The notes beneath the pieces are model-generated. The model worked only from the letters and a program-made list of their open reading frames with translations. It had not been told where the DNA came from and made no database searches. A program made the position numbers and the translations under genes. From NCBI RefSeq assembly GCF_036669915.1, contig NC_089321.1, forward strand, positions 2,012,316-2,076,315: DNA of 64,000 nt. The letters are read 5' to 3'. This DNA comes from Pocillopora verrucosa (Eukaryota; Cnidaria; Anthozoa; Scleractinia; Pocilloporidae). Below are positions 52,153-64,000 of the stretch, one piece after another (the stretch's first letter is position 1; each line of letters opens with the position of its first letter).

Positions 52153-52328
52153 GCAAAAACCGTCTTTTGTTAATAAATGAAGTCACAGATTCGGGAAAAG
52201 AAGATGAAACTTTGACAAACCATATCGGTTGGCAAGGACGCCATTTTGAAATCCCAACAAATGTGCATACATATGTAAGCAAATTAGGCAGAATACCGCT
52301 GTACAGCATATTACGAGCACTCAACAAA
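52153..52328. promoter_or_regulatory. Bidirectional promoter region, RNF32 / TSN
   Basis: Only 176 bp separate the first RNF32 codon (minus) from the first TSN codon (plus), so both 5' UTRs and core promoters must fit here or overlap first exons. No TATA box is obvious. 'aaggacgccattttgaaat' near 52,236 resembles a YY1-type site (gccattt), which is common in divergent housekeeping promoters; this is a visual match only. Confidence 0.6.
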
Positions 52329-55300
52329 ATGGAGGCTAAACAAAGGGACACGACAATGAACTCAGAAGGAAATACTGTTATACCCCTCTTTGCGTCATTC
52401 CAAGAATACTTGTCCAATGACCAAGAGATAAGAGAGGTAAGCTTTTCGAAGGTCTCGCTGTCTCAGGGAACTTTGATGTTTAACTTTATTTTGTGGAAAA
52501 GTGTTGTAAGTTAAAGCAAATCAATAACTGATGCGCACGTGCTTAGTAATAAAGTTAGTGTTGTAAGCTGTTCCAGGCTATATGTTATATATTTTACTTC
52601 TCCTATTGCCATAGAAATACAAAGAATTACTCGTCAGAAAAATTGTTGTTTTGAAGATTTGGGTGGTTTTTCAGATTAGTTTGCCTCTAAATCGGGAATC
52701 CGCATGACCTGGGTTTTTTGCCTTTGACAACACTTTAACCATTAAGAGTGACTTGCATCTAATTACTCTATCACCCTGAATCAAACATTAAGGTCACGTG
52801 AACAAAGGAAATGACTACCAACTAAAGAGGCTCGTAAGGTCCTTTCAGATCTTGCAAAATATATAATATTATGTAGAACATGGGTTAATAAAACTCTAAC
52901 TGGGAAGGGGGAAACTACATGAATATAAAGAATTTAAGGGTGGAAATTTGATTTTTCAAGTTTAATTGAACAACCAGTCTGCAGAGTATGCTAAATGCAT
53001 GCATGATCTTTTCCATGCTATTACTTCAGAAACATAGCTTTTCTACTCACGAGCTGTATCTTTGCATGCATGAGTCCATGGAGCTGTTTCTAGCATGATC
53101 TGCAGACTTCTTTTTAATAAGAAATACCACTAGCAAGCCAGAGATGATACATTATAAGACATCCATGTAAGATAATGAAAATGTTCAGTTTTTAAAACAA
53201 ATATTTTCTAGTGAACTTGTAGCACTGAGTGCAAATTCCCCTTTTTTAGGAAATCAAAACAGTGACTAGAGACTTGGAACAGTCTGCAAGAGAAATACTG
53301 GCTGTTTTGCAAGCAGTGCATCAATCCCCAGGCCCAGAAGGTATCTTGATTTGCTTATTTTGTTTCAATATTGTCAAGTAGATATTTCTTGTATTATGAA
53401 GAAGGTGATCAGAATAGCATCATTTCTTTTTTGTTATTTATACTTGAACTTTGGTGAAATTTAACCTGACAGGAATAGTGTTCATAGGATAAAATACCTC
53501 TTGACAGAGTTTGTTAGGGCTGTTCTGCTCACAGACCTTGGTTGTGACATATAGACCTTGCACTGTGAGCAGTAGATACTTTTTGTTGTAGAGCCAAATA
53601 TTTCCCCTACTGCCCCACTGCTCAGTCAATGGGTGCTGATTCTTGGAACATGGTATTGTGTGATAAGGACATGTAAATGTTATATACTTTTTTGTAGAAA
53701 TTAAGAATTTATTTTTGTTTATTAACATCTTATTGTCAGTCTAATGATGTATACCAACAGTTCAGGGAGAATTTTGGATTTATTTTACTCTTTCATCCAG
53801 CCATAGAGAAGATTTGTGCAAAAAGCAGGGAAATGTTGACTACAGTGAAGTCTCAATACAAAAATCTTGTAGAGAAAATACCTTCTGGTCAGTATTACAG
53901 GTCAGTCATATGACAGGCAGGGCTTATTAAGTAAAGACTTAACCTTTGCCCTGTGGGAAATATGGAATTAAAAACAGGAAATTTCTTAGGCGGACAACTG
54001 TGATCTGCTGTCACAACATGAAGTGTATTTTTTCACATGCATCATTTAAGTGTAACCATAGTGGAAAGACACTCATTCTGGTACACTGCATTTGATTTTT
54101 CTCATCTTGAGACTCACATTGCATATTCTTTAGCATTGGTGTCATTTTTAATATAATTTTTATTTCCATTTATTTGTTATCTTTCTTCTCAAAATCTGAA
54201 GAGCACAAATAAAGGATTGTTGTTGCTGTGATATATTTTAGGACAATCCATACTTGATTGTTTCTTTTACCTCCTGACTTTTCACTCCATGTAGAATTTA
54301 ACGTCATTCATTGTTGTTGTTGTCGTTTTCGTTGTTCTATCGTTCTCGTTATATCCTTGTCCTTCCCTTTTCCTAATCTTCTTAGTCTCTTTAATTTCCT
54401 GAAGCCTTAAAATATCCTCAAGGACAACTGGATCTTGTTATTAGGCCTCTTGGAAAGGATACAGAATTCCATTCCTTAGAGTTAAAGACACTCGTGATCG
54501 CTGCTTTAAGGCTACTGTTCACATTTATCTATAAAAAGAACAAAACTTAAAGAGGATAGCTCCAATGTAAAATGTAACACTGATGTTAATTAGATATAGG
54601 CCCTCACTGCATGTTATCCTTGTTCGTATCAATTTCGTTGCAGATTCTGTGATCACTGGCGCTTTACTAGCCAAAGGTTTGCCTTTCTTGGTGGTTTTAT
54701 TGTGTACCTGGAGAGTGAACGACTCATCACTCGGCTAGAATTAGCAGAAATGCTTGGAGGTAGGTGACTGTGATTCAGACCTGTAGGGGATGGTTCACGT
54801 GTGCGACCCGAGTGTTCTTGCAGATGCAAACGACATTTACAGGTCGAACGCAGATGCGAGAAAGCTAAGATTAAATTTTACTTGCGATGGACTGGCATTG
54901 CATCCACGTGGAGAAACAGTACTCCTAGTCCGACTTCATGCTACAGAATAAGCACAGGCTGGATGAGCCATTTTGGTTAAGTGCACAGTTTATCCTTGCT
55001 GCAATTTTGCCCACGACATATTTGCATCACGGAAATGGCTCAATACAGAGGATTGAACTGAGGAACTCCAAATTTCAATTAAAGTCCCTGAAATTACACA
55101 GCCACAGTTTATTCTTAATCTTTGCTAATTATGTGTTTATGCTTGTCCTTGTAGTTCAAGTAGACAGGACAACGGATGGTTTTCATATCGATCTGGATGA
55201 TTTTCTCACCGGCCTTCTTCTACTTGCTAATGAGATGGTTAGTCTTATAAGTTTCTCAAAATTATATTTGACTGGTGTGGGACACTTCATTTTTTAGCGC

Positions 55301-56132
55301 ATCCGAAGGAGTTAGGGGCTATTCTCTGAAAAAACCCTAGCCGGAAAAGTATCTGCTTTTAAATATACCTCGTAAAAAAAAGGCAAAAGCCTTTGAATTT
55401 TCTTCTACGTATAATTAATATTCCTGCCATTTTAAGAGATAGAGCAGAAGAAGAAACGTCACAACATGTATATAGAGTTTGCTTGCAACATCGTGGAAAA
55501 TACATGTATTATAAAACACTATTAATTTTCACTTTGAATTTAAAAGGAAAATAGGACTATGCTGATCTCCACAATAGACATATTTTGAAAAACACCAATC
55601 CCATATAAAGTCAAGTTGAATTTTCAGTACAACTTTCAAAAGAAAGAGTCTGTCAGGGTTCATGTTCATGATTGTCATGTACTGATATGTTGTCTCCTTT
55701 TGTAGCGTCTGTTCTGTGATGATTTTAATACATTACTTAAAGTTGATAAACTCGTTAAGGCCACTTTAATTTTCAAAACTGATTCAGATACATTTAAAAT
55801 GTGCATTTAGTTCGTCTTCCCTCCATCTCACTGATTTTGTTTTGTTCCAGTCACGGTTTGCAGTGAACAGTGTCACATCAGCCGACTATGGCCGGCCTTT
55901 CCGAATAGCTGCCTTTGTGGCTGAACTAGACGCTGGCTTCAGACTTTTGAACCTTAAAAATGACTCTCTTAGAAAAAAATTTGATGGACTCAAATATGAT
56001 CTGAAGAAAATCGAGGAAGTCGTGTATGATCTGACCATTAGGGGACTCAAACCGTCTTCAGAAGAGGCGGATCGACAAGAGATTTCCGACAACAAAGCCG
56101 GGTTAGATGTAGGATCTCCGGGCGAAAAGTAA
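52329..56132 (+). CDS. TSN: Translin
   Basis: Six exons: 52,329-52,436, 53,250-53,340, 53,801-53,900, 54,644-54,759, 55,155-55,237 and 55,851-56,132. All phases join, giving 259 aa. The translin fold is clear: 'FQEYLSNDQEIRE' then 'DLEQSAREILAVLQAVHQ', 'SGQYYRFCDHWRF', 'QRFAFLGGFIVYLESERLI', 'GFHIDLDDFLTGLLLLANEM', 'SRFAVNSVTSADYGRPFRI', and the C-terminal signature 'RLLNLKNDSLRKKFDGLKYD' with 'EEVVYDLTIRG'. Translin binds single-stranded RNA/DNA and forms the C3PO nuclease with TSNAX; this is translin, not TSNAX, by the C-terminal signature. It is about 30 residues longer than the human protein, split between an N-terminal extension (an alternative start is ATG at MNSEGN) and a hydrophilic tail ending GSPGEK. 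Confidence 0.95.
52735..52960. repeat. Dispersed MITE-like repeat in TSN intron 1
   Basis: 'taaccattaagagtgacttgcatctaattactc ... aaggtcacgtgaacaaaggaaatgactaccaacta' is a member of the family at 172-392. Confidence 0.45.
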
Positions 56133-59100
56133 GCTCGTTTGCTTTGGTGGAGAGTTGTGATCTTCTCAGTCTGTTTTGTTTGATGAGTACCGCACACGAA
56201 TTATTTAAAAGAGATGAAGGCTACGATTGGCGTTTGGATATTTGGGAATGATCTGCAATGGAGTGCAAATTGTCGAAGCAAAGAAGGCCGATTTAGATAT
56301 TGCGTTAATTGAAATTCATCCTGAAAGCAAAAACTATGTCTTCAGTTTGTCTCTGTTTTCAATCCCCGTCGTTTGTGGTTTCAAATTTGTTGGGAACCTT
56401 TTTCGATATTGTGAAAGTAATTAGTCGGTATTTAAGAGTTGAAGGGAATAGCTGGTAAACTTGTCCAAAATAACCAAAGTTCTGATGAATGGATAAGAAG
56501 ATTGGACAGAGAAGGAAAAAATTTTGGATTAAATAATCAGTAATAAATTAGAACAAAGAAATTACACAGAAATTGGTATTGCTGATTAGAATGTGAGGCT
56601 GCTTGGCATTTCTCAGAGGTGACTATCGTCGACTCATAAACGAGGGGAATGTACCAGATTACGCAGATGATACAATGGGGTGTACAAACCATGAAAAGGC
56701 GGCCATATCTGTGTATTAAATTGAATTTAACTCTTCATCTAGTGCATACTATTTCTTTTCTTTCAATTCAATTTTAGGATTGTTCATCAAACATTTCCCC
56801 CTTTCCTTTCAAAATTAAAACGCATTGTTTTCCTTAATCTCTCATGACCAAATTTCTGGTCCTAGCTCTAACTTGCTACTACCATTTCTGTTGTAGCCTA
56901 AACTATTAACTTTTCAGCAGTGCACCTATCGCCCAGCATAAGTAGCAGCCTATTAATCCGAATAGTTCATGGCCGTAATTACGCCAACATTCTGTGATCA
57001 GCGCACGATCTTTACCTTCGGAAGCCTGCTCGCTGGTTTCTCAGTTTTGGGTCCATTTCGTCCTTTAATCTTCCTAGAATGAATCTGTTGAAGACCTTTC
57101 CAGGCACGGAGAGAAGTGCTATTCCTCTTTAGTTGGAGCAGTTGCTGATGTCTCCTTTCCTTGGTAACTTGACAAGATATCCCTCCTTCCAGTCTGTAGG
57201 TACTTTTTCCTCTTCCCGGATCTTCTCAGACAAGGGGTAAGGATTTCCTCTGCACCTTCAGTGCTTCTGCTGGTATTCTGCCAGGTCCTGAAGCGTTTCC
57301 GTTCAGAAGCTTGAAGGGCGTCTTAACCTCCTCTTTGGTTGGCTTTCTGCAGTCTATAGGGAGGTTGTATTCTGCTGACTGAATCTCCGGAGGGTTTTAC
57401 TAGACTTGGTCTGTGTCTGTTGAGCAGCTCCTCGAAATATTCTGCCCATCTGTTGAGCTGCTGTTTTGTTTACATGATGTTCTTTCCCTCCTTTTTTTCA
57501 CTGGTGTCTCTGGGTGCCCGTACTTGCCCGACAATTTCTTGTTGATTCGTTGAGTCTTCATGTTTTCATCAACTGCTGCATCTTCTACTTTCCCTGCTAT
57601 TCCTACTACGTTGCTGCGTTTTGAAAAGATGGGTTATGGAAATTAAGGAATGAGGATCCACCGAAACATTTCCTTTCTGCAATGATAGCAGTGATCTAGT
57701 AGGCTTCGAAGCAAGCTTTGAAACATTTTTTGATAAGTATCTGTCATGATCTGACACCTGTCAATTAGAGAGCGTCTTGGTAGAAAAGCGCATGGACGCA
57801 GAATATCAGTGCCCCACCGGCGCGGCAAACAAACTCGAGCTGAATGACTAGGACTACGATTTTTTTCTTCGGAAAAGTCAATGATTTACGGGAAAATATT
57901 ATTCGCTTCCTTCGACAATCACCCTTTGCAGATTTATCTCTGCTCAGTTTTAAATGGCGAGGAAAGGCCTTGTAGGTAAATTCAATGAGTGTTTTGAACT
58001 TGAGATAGTTCGTTGTTTGCCGTAATCTGGGTTATGGCAGGTGTAAAAATTTTGTCTTTCTTATACCGAAAAGATGTAATCAAGCGAGCTACTTTGACTA
58101 GACCCCAGAATATTAAGCGCGGCTTTTACTTTATTTCTTTGCTTATTTAGTTTTTTTTTCTGTTTTGGTTTCTGTTTTGCAATTTACGATAAAAACGTCC
58201 GAATTCTGTGGACTTTCAAAGACTTACCGTAAGTATATTTGGAGTAGAACTCAAAACCTCGCTCAACGTTTTACATCCAACAAACTGTTTTGCAGAATTC
58301 AGAAATTCAATAATTAAAAAAAAAAATAGAATAATTTAAGGAGTGGCGCAAAAACCTACAATTGTCCTTATCCTGCTGTCTGGCTTTGCCTCTTCCTCAC
58401 AATGACTTACAAGGAGAAGGACAAGGCATGATTGGTATGAACTTGTAAAAACCCCAGCTTGACGCGGGGATTATAGCAAAACCTTCCATTGCTACATTTG
58501 GGAAAAAATAGGGGAGCACTGAGTTTCACTCTGTCAAGATGACAACGAACGCGACGATAATGCGGAAATGGAATTCCGCGAACGAAGAGCTGAAGTTGTC
58601 AAAAACAGGAACAAAAAATGTCATCGTTGGAGACAAACGGTAGTCGTGAGGCTACAGATTTCAACTGTGGTGGTGTATGGATCGTTGGAAGGCAACCAGC
58701 CGATGTATTAGTGAGGCTGATTTTGACTGATAGTATAATTTACTTTACAACAGTAGACTGTGTATTAAGCGCTTAGCCGAATACATAGGAGAGAGGAAAA
58801 GTGGGAGTCAGGTTGTTCCACTAATAGTCTTTTCTTAAAGTTTTATAGGATATAGCATGTAAATTCGAATTTGGGTGTAATTTCATCCTGTGAAATGACA
58901 ATGGCTAAGGTTTTATCGTTTGTAGTACGGTTTGGTCACTTGAGATGCTTATCCCAAAGTTTATACTCGGTACTGGGCCGTGGGCCTTCATCAGGGCGGA
59001 TAACGCTAACCAACAAATAAATCGCTATCCAGCGGTTAAGTGTTAACAAAACGTACTTCGCTGTACACTGGATACAGATTTATCTAGTGGTTAGTGTAAG

Positions 59101-59901
59101 CCACCCTTTGAGCAACCGGGGCCAAGTGTGTTTGTGAAAATACCACGTTTTGCTGAGGGCGGATGACTTGAGTCACTCTATAGTCCTAGATTGGCGTGCG
59201 TATGCTGCTGTAAATGACTTTCAAATAGTTTGTCTCAAACTTTTGCTGATTAAAACTCGAATGTTTTAGGTTTAAGGTTACAAAAGATCACAGCATTCAA
59301 ATTTTTAAATTTTGTTTTAATCAGCTCTTAAGGTAATTATTCCATTCATATGCACTTGAGCTACCAAGTTTACTGCTTAATTCAAGAAACAAACTGATTT
59401 CGCAATATGTTAGCAATAAGATGGCAGGTTGACAAAATTGAGTTCATTGATACTGATTGGACATTAGACGCCTGGTAATCTGACGTTGATTAGAGATTAA
59501 GTGAGAACCCTTTATCATATCCGAGCTTTTGAAATACTGAGCAGTATTGGGTCAGTGGTACCATTGAATGCTTTGGCTAGGCTACCTTTTTCACTCTTCT
59601 TCTTCAAATGAGAAGCTAAACAATTTCACGATAACATTTAAAAGACTAAAAGTAAAATGGAAAATATATTTGAAATCACAAACGAAGAAAAAATGTTGCT
59701 CGAAAATGCTTTATACTAGACAGTATATTACTCTGATTTCTGCTAAGTTTAGGTTCTGTTAAATTCTGTGCTTACTTCTATTTATTTTGCAATGTAAAAT
59801 AGCAAAAAAGTTTTCGTAATTCATTCAAACCAGAAACTGGGAAAGCTTGGGAGATGCGTGCATCCAAGGCACGAACAATCCACTCGGCGGTTAGCGGGTG
59901 T
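56133..59901. other. Intergenic region between TSN and MARS1
   Basis: TSN 3' UTR sequence comes first (an 'aataaa' lies near 56,541). A decayed LINE fragment (56,990-57,560, minus) follows. Near 59,000-59,130 there is an inverted-looking remnant with 'ggataacgctaaccaac' and 'ggttagtgtaagccacc' that may be a short MITE. The rest shows no gene that I can support. Confidence 0.5.
56990..57560 (-). mobile_element. Decayed non-LTR reverse transcriptase, N-terminal part
   Basis: Minus-strand translation gives, in two frames, 'RWAEYFEELLNRHRPS', 'KLLNGNASGPGRIPAEAL', then after a frameshift near 57,235 'EEEKVPTDWKEGYLVKLPRK', 'GDISNCSN', an in-frame stop where Trp is expected, and 'RGIALLSVPGKVFNRFIL'. 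These are conserved blocks just upstream of the catalytic palm in LINE reverse transcriptases. The fragment ends around the position where the element at 2,970-4,133 begins, so the two may come from the same clade. It is inactive. Confidence 0.85.
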
Positions 59902-62900
59902 CTACTTTTTCCCCTCCTCTTTTCCCTTAGTAGCGTCTTTTGGTTTGTTGTGTGAAGCTGGTTGCTTCTGTTTGTTCCCACCGTATTTTGCGCGGAACTG
60001 ATCCGCGACGGAGGCATCGATCTTGTGGAAGAGTGGTTTGGGCTAAAAGAATAGACAAAATTAACTTACAAGTCTTTTCTTAGTAAATGTTGCAGCAACG
60101 GTGTTACTTTTTAAAAGTAGAAAGCCTAAATGGATGAAGATATTTTAGGTTAAAGTTCTCGTAGTTATGGTCCTCGACCCACAAGCCAATAACTAATTTA
60201 TAGAACGTTCAATTACCAGTCTTACTATTGGATTAAAGGATTTCCTTTTGATTGGTCGAAAATTACGTGAAAGTGTAAAGAGTATTGATGAGTTGCATAC
60301 AAATGACATCAACACTGATCATAGTAATAGTGAGTTATGGTGATGATACATTTAGCGATACGATGACAATGATAACGGTGATGAAGAGGAAACTAAACAA
60401 GGGTATGCATGGAAAGAGCTGCTCTCTTTCGGTCCGCAGCTTGGCCTGTAAGTTCAGCCTTGTCTCTACTTCTCGCTTGTTAACAAGTTTTTAACCCTTA
60501 AACTCTCAGACCAAATTTGTAATTCTCCTTACTGTCAACCATACAGTTCTTATAGTGTTAGTTCAGAGAATGTAGTATTGGATCAACTAATTATACCCAA
60601 ATTGATATTTTTCTTCATTCTCATCACATGTCTGCTTGATATTGTATTGATATTGTAAGTGAAAATTTTGTCTTGGTCACTCATGGGAGTTAAAGGGTCA
60701 AGATAATGAACACTTATTTCCTCTGCTATCTGAAAAGTCCCATCGGTCTGTTGTTATCAGGCCCTTCAAGTGAAAGGTAGCGGCAGATACAACCTTGCAA
60801 GGAAGTATTTTCTTTTGCATCTCCTCTTATCTCTCTTATTTACTCGCTCTTACCGTTCCAATCTTGTGACCAGTCTCCAGATAAGGAATAAAGTTGTCTA
60901 ACACCACATTGCCTTCGTCGGTGACCTATCAAACAAAGGAAGACTTGTGTTTGAAGTCTTTTCAATTAAAAGAAAGGCAAACAATTCTTACAAAACTCTT
61001 TAACCACCCACACTTGTCCTTTTTAATGAGCTCTTTATAACAGGGGTACCAGGACGCTTTAAGGCTGCGAACGAGGATTTGGAGCTGCCACTTTAGCCCT
61101 GCAATAAGATGCGTTCTAAGGCTTAATGTGTAATTTCCGGTCTGATTGACTCCGTGACTTTGTTGAGAAACTCTACCAACCTCACTTTGAATAAAAACAA
61201 TGAAAAATATAAGAAATAGCCGATCCTACAAGTTTCTCCCGCCAAAGGCAATAAGTAGAGAGAAAGTGTTTACATAAGTTAAATCTTTTTTCAAATCTGA
61301 CCGAATGCCGTTTCCTAGAGAGATTCATCTTGGAACTTAATGGTTTGGAAGATCATATGATTATATGATGGCTACGCATTTTCTCAGCTATATCATTATT
61401 GATAATGCAGAAACATTCAAAGAATACAACAGATTAAGCCAGACAGTTTAACTTTAAGTGGAGCAATAACCAACATGTCGAGCCCTTTTTATTAGATTTA
61501 TATTTCAATCGGTTTTTTAAAGTCAACACAATCGTGATAAATTCCAAATTGTATCGCGTGCCGAACAGACCTTCCTGTAAAGGAGGTAAGTGTTCTAAAG
61601 AGACCGTGGTGCGTCGGTGGGAGAGAATAACAGGATGATTCAGTCTTATCAACTGAGTTGATAATGTAAATTTGGTCATCGTAAAGAGTTTCAAAGCTGA
61701 CGTTTCGAGCGTTAGCTATTCGTCAGAGCGATAAAAGGGTAATTTAGTAATATCAACTGAGTTGATAACGTAAATTGGCAACCCGCAAGAGTTTGTAAGA
61801 CCTACCTGTAACTGGCGTTGAATCTCTTCACTGACCCCGGGCATGAAGGGATGAACGAGAACAGACAGCAGCCAGGAAAGGTTGGCTGTGATCCCTATGA
61901 CTGTACCTGCACGTGATCTAAATGATAAAAAGAGATCAACGACTTGCGTTATTAAAGGCACAAACAATTTCCTGTGAGATTATTTAAATCATTATGACAG
62001 GTTAACCTTTTTACTCATGGGCACGAAAAAACGGTTTGAACCCAGTCAGAACCCGTTTGTTAGGAGAAATACTTAGAGTTACTCAAAACCTTATCCGTTA
62101 TTTGTAAGGTTTCCTGTTTCTGGTCAACTAAGCGTGTTAAAGCTAAGAAACGTAAACCTGACTGAACACCTATTCGTTTAGGGGACAAAGGTATCGAGTA
62201 ATCGTTTGCTTTAAAATATACCAAAAGTTGATCTATGATTAAAGCTGAAAGGATTTCGATGTACCAGGCCCTAAATCTGGTGCGAGACTAAAAAGAAACT
62301 TTTCCTTACCATTGGTTTTAGGCGAATTCTTTGTTATTTAATATTGAGCATGTGTACCTTTCTGATTCGTTGCCCTTGACGAGAACCCAAGGTTGGTTGG
62401 ACTGTATGTACTGATTACCAAGCTTAGATATGTTCAGCACGTCTTTTAAACCTTCTCGAAGCCTGAAATATAATCGCGACATTGTAAGACAAGAGATTGT
62501 TTATTCTCACGGAGACATTTTCATCCCAGGATAGTGGCAATATTTAAAATATGTTTAAACGACCAAGGAATCGCTTGGCGCAACAGACTTCAAAAATTGA
62601 GAAGATAATACGCGGCAGCCGGGTTGAAAAGCTAAGGAAAAGATTAACTCAAATGTGGCAATAACTATTCATTCAATACTACGTTAATTACTGCAATACA
62701 TATGTTACCTTAAGAGGGACGCTTTCAAACAATGAACCGCTTATTGAAAGATTCATCTTCAGTAAATTTCTTCAGAGCTAAATAGATTACCTAATTTTCT
62801 CAAGATTATCGATATACGTCTTCAACTCTTTGTTGATAAGTGCGATGAACTTCTTGTCATCGTCTGTCAATTCCATGGCTGGTATAGAACCATCAAAGTT

Positions 62901-63584
62901 GTTCTGGACAAACATCAAGGCACTGAAAAAAAGGAAGAATTTATCGATCACTAACATGTCTTCGGGTGTTATAAATATCTTCATATGGTTACGGACGATC
63001 CTAAAAATGGAAAAGATTTTTTACTTTTAAAAAAAACTTGAATCACCAACAAAAATAAGTGCTGAGCTAAGGAACAATAAAGTATTTAAAACTACAGCAA
63101 TGAGAACATACCGGTTGATGAAGTTGCCAAAGTTGTTGAGCAATTCAGTGTTGTTGCGTGCAACGAAATCCGACCAACTGAAAGCACTATCCTGTTTAGA
63201 AAAGAAAAACGAGTATATTAGAATGATGACAGAAACTATGACGGAAAAACGTAACTGGAACAATACCTAAACGCCTCTCAAAAGTTCGCGTTTAAGACAG
63301 TTGCTACCGCAATGTTGTTGATTTTCCATTGCTTTAGGAACGTTCCAACGGCTTTTCGACGATCAAAATGTTGGGCTATGTTAGAAACGGTTAAGTTTAA
63401 AATGATGGATGGCTATGTTTCTTGTTCTAAAGAGAGACGAAGTGCCTCACCTGGCTCTCGGGCCTGACGAAAACCAGATAGAATCTCCACACATCTGCTG
63501 GTATGCCTGTGTCGGCTGCATCGTCACCAAACACCCCCACTCCACGACTCTTGGAGAACTTATCATCTTCGTAATTGAGGTATT
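59902..63584 (-). CDS. MARS1: Methionyl-tRNA synthetase, cytoplasmic, 3' part
   Basis: Seven exons on the minus strand: 63,451-63,584, 63,112-63,191, 62,791-62,922, 62,358-62,462, 61,806-61,917, 60,854-60,925 and 59,902-60,042. Phases join; 257 residues are seen, and the catalytic N-terminal part lies beyond the right edge. The first exon has the KMSKS-type loop as '[14 protein letters not shown]' and '[16 protein letters not shown]', which closes the catalytic domain. Then comes the anticodon-binding helical domain: '[20 protein letters not shown]', '[17 protein letters not shown]', '[20 protein letters not shown]' and '[16 protein letters not shown]'. The enzyme charges tRNA-Met. The end reads '[20 protein letters not shown]' followed by a Lys-rich tail and TAG, so the C-terminal WHEP domain of the human enzyme is absent here. 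Confidence 0.94.
60491..60699. repeat. MITE-like repeat in last MARS1 intron
   Basis: Begins 'ttaacccttaaactctcag' and ends 'tcactcatgggagttaaagggt'. Close relative of 1,192-1,386, with the same internal order of motifs. Confidence 0.6.
61596..61776. repeat. Dispersed repeat (gacgtttcgagcgttag family), second copy
   Basis: Shares 'ggtgcgtcggtgggagag', 'tatcaactgagttgataatgtaaat' and 'gtttcaaagctgacgtttcgagcg' with 45,711-45,965. The 'tatcaactgagttgataacg' block appears twice within it (about 61,647 and 61,752). Confidence 0.7.
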
Positions 63585-64000
63585 CTGGGAAGGAAAGGGA
63601 GCTAACTTAATGAGATATTTTATTTCAGCCTAGTAGCCTAAATCTCGCTACGTTTCGGGCATGTTGTCATATCTTATCTAATCTATGGAACAGTTTTGCA
63701 GGACTCAGCTTAAAAACAAATCCCAGCTGTACATTGCTGATATGTAACTCATTTTTAAAATGTTCAAAAATAAAATATCTCGATATTAAATGTTATATTT
63801 AATTTTGAAGCTCTTGCCGTCAATTCCGTTTTTTCTTCTTGTTTCCTTTTAATTTTAGATACCAATGATATAAATCCCACAAAAAGGTGTCTCATGGATG
63901 CCTCGATAAAACATATTTCAAACCAAGTTTGAAATTAACTTAGTTATGCCAGCCGCTTTCGAAAAAGCTGGCTTAGGCTTTACGTATGCAGAATAACAAA
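63585..64000. other. MARS1 intron running to window end
   Basis: Upstream intron of MARS1 on the minus strand; no exon was recognised before the window ends. Confidence 0.6.

Noticed and set aside
58541-58645. 34-codon ORF beginning MTTNATIMRKWNS
   Set aside because: It is short and isolated, with no homology I recognise and no splice partners.

Overview
This is a eukaryotic nuclear window: AT-rich DNA, spliced genes with GT..AG introns, dispersed MITE-like repeats and decayed non-LTR retrotransposons. The ciliary gene CFAP141, RNF32 and translin point to an animal. Several dispersed repeat families (for example ones with gacgtttcgagcgttag, or with 'cccctaagagtgact' ends) resemble those I associate with stony corals, so my best guess is a scleractinian cnidarian. 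That placement is inference, not proof. LAYOUT: (1) Bases 1-44,697 are a nested segmental duplication. Bases 1 to about 12,700 recur in direct orientation from 18,731 to about 28,158. The block 11,311-27,803 then recurs inverted as 28,187-44,697, giving a palindrome with two arms of about 16.5 kb around a spacer of about 383 bp. Within these blocks lies an array of related multi-kilobase units (A, B and a stub C), present three times. Each A and B unit carries a 158-codon ORF of unknown function (six copies); unit A1 and all three B units also keep a minisatellite built on a 20-bp perfect palindrome. (2) The single-copy style genes inside the duplication are SLC49A4 (DIRC2-like MFS transporter), intact on the left arm (13,837-17,781, minus) and broken by two frameshifts on the right arm (38,195-42,148, plus); three orphan copies of the last two exons of CFAP141; and a decayed unrecognised gene with a ParB-like peptide. 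(3) Bases 44,052-64,000 hold ordinary genes: complete CFAP141 (minus), RNF32 (minus) head-to-head with translin TSN (plus) across 176 bp, a LINE relic, and the 3' part of cytoplasmic methionyl-tRNA synthetase MARS1 (minus), which runs off the window. HOW THEY RELATE: the right end is probably the ancestral locus, because complete CFAP141 crosses the breakpoint there. The order would be MARS1 - TSN - RNF32 - CFAP141 - SLC49A4 - decayed gene. The duplication breakpoint falls in the CFAP141 intron between exons 3 and 4, so every other copy has only exons 4-5. Shared deletions show that the inverted array copy derives from (or was homogenised with) the middle copy, not the leftmost one. The main alternative to a real rearrangement is an assembly fold-back or unresolved haplotypes.
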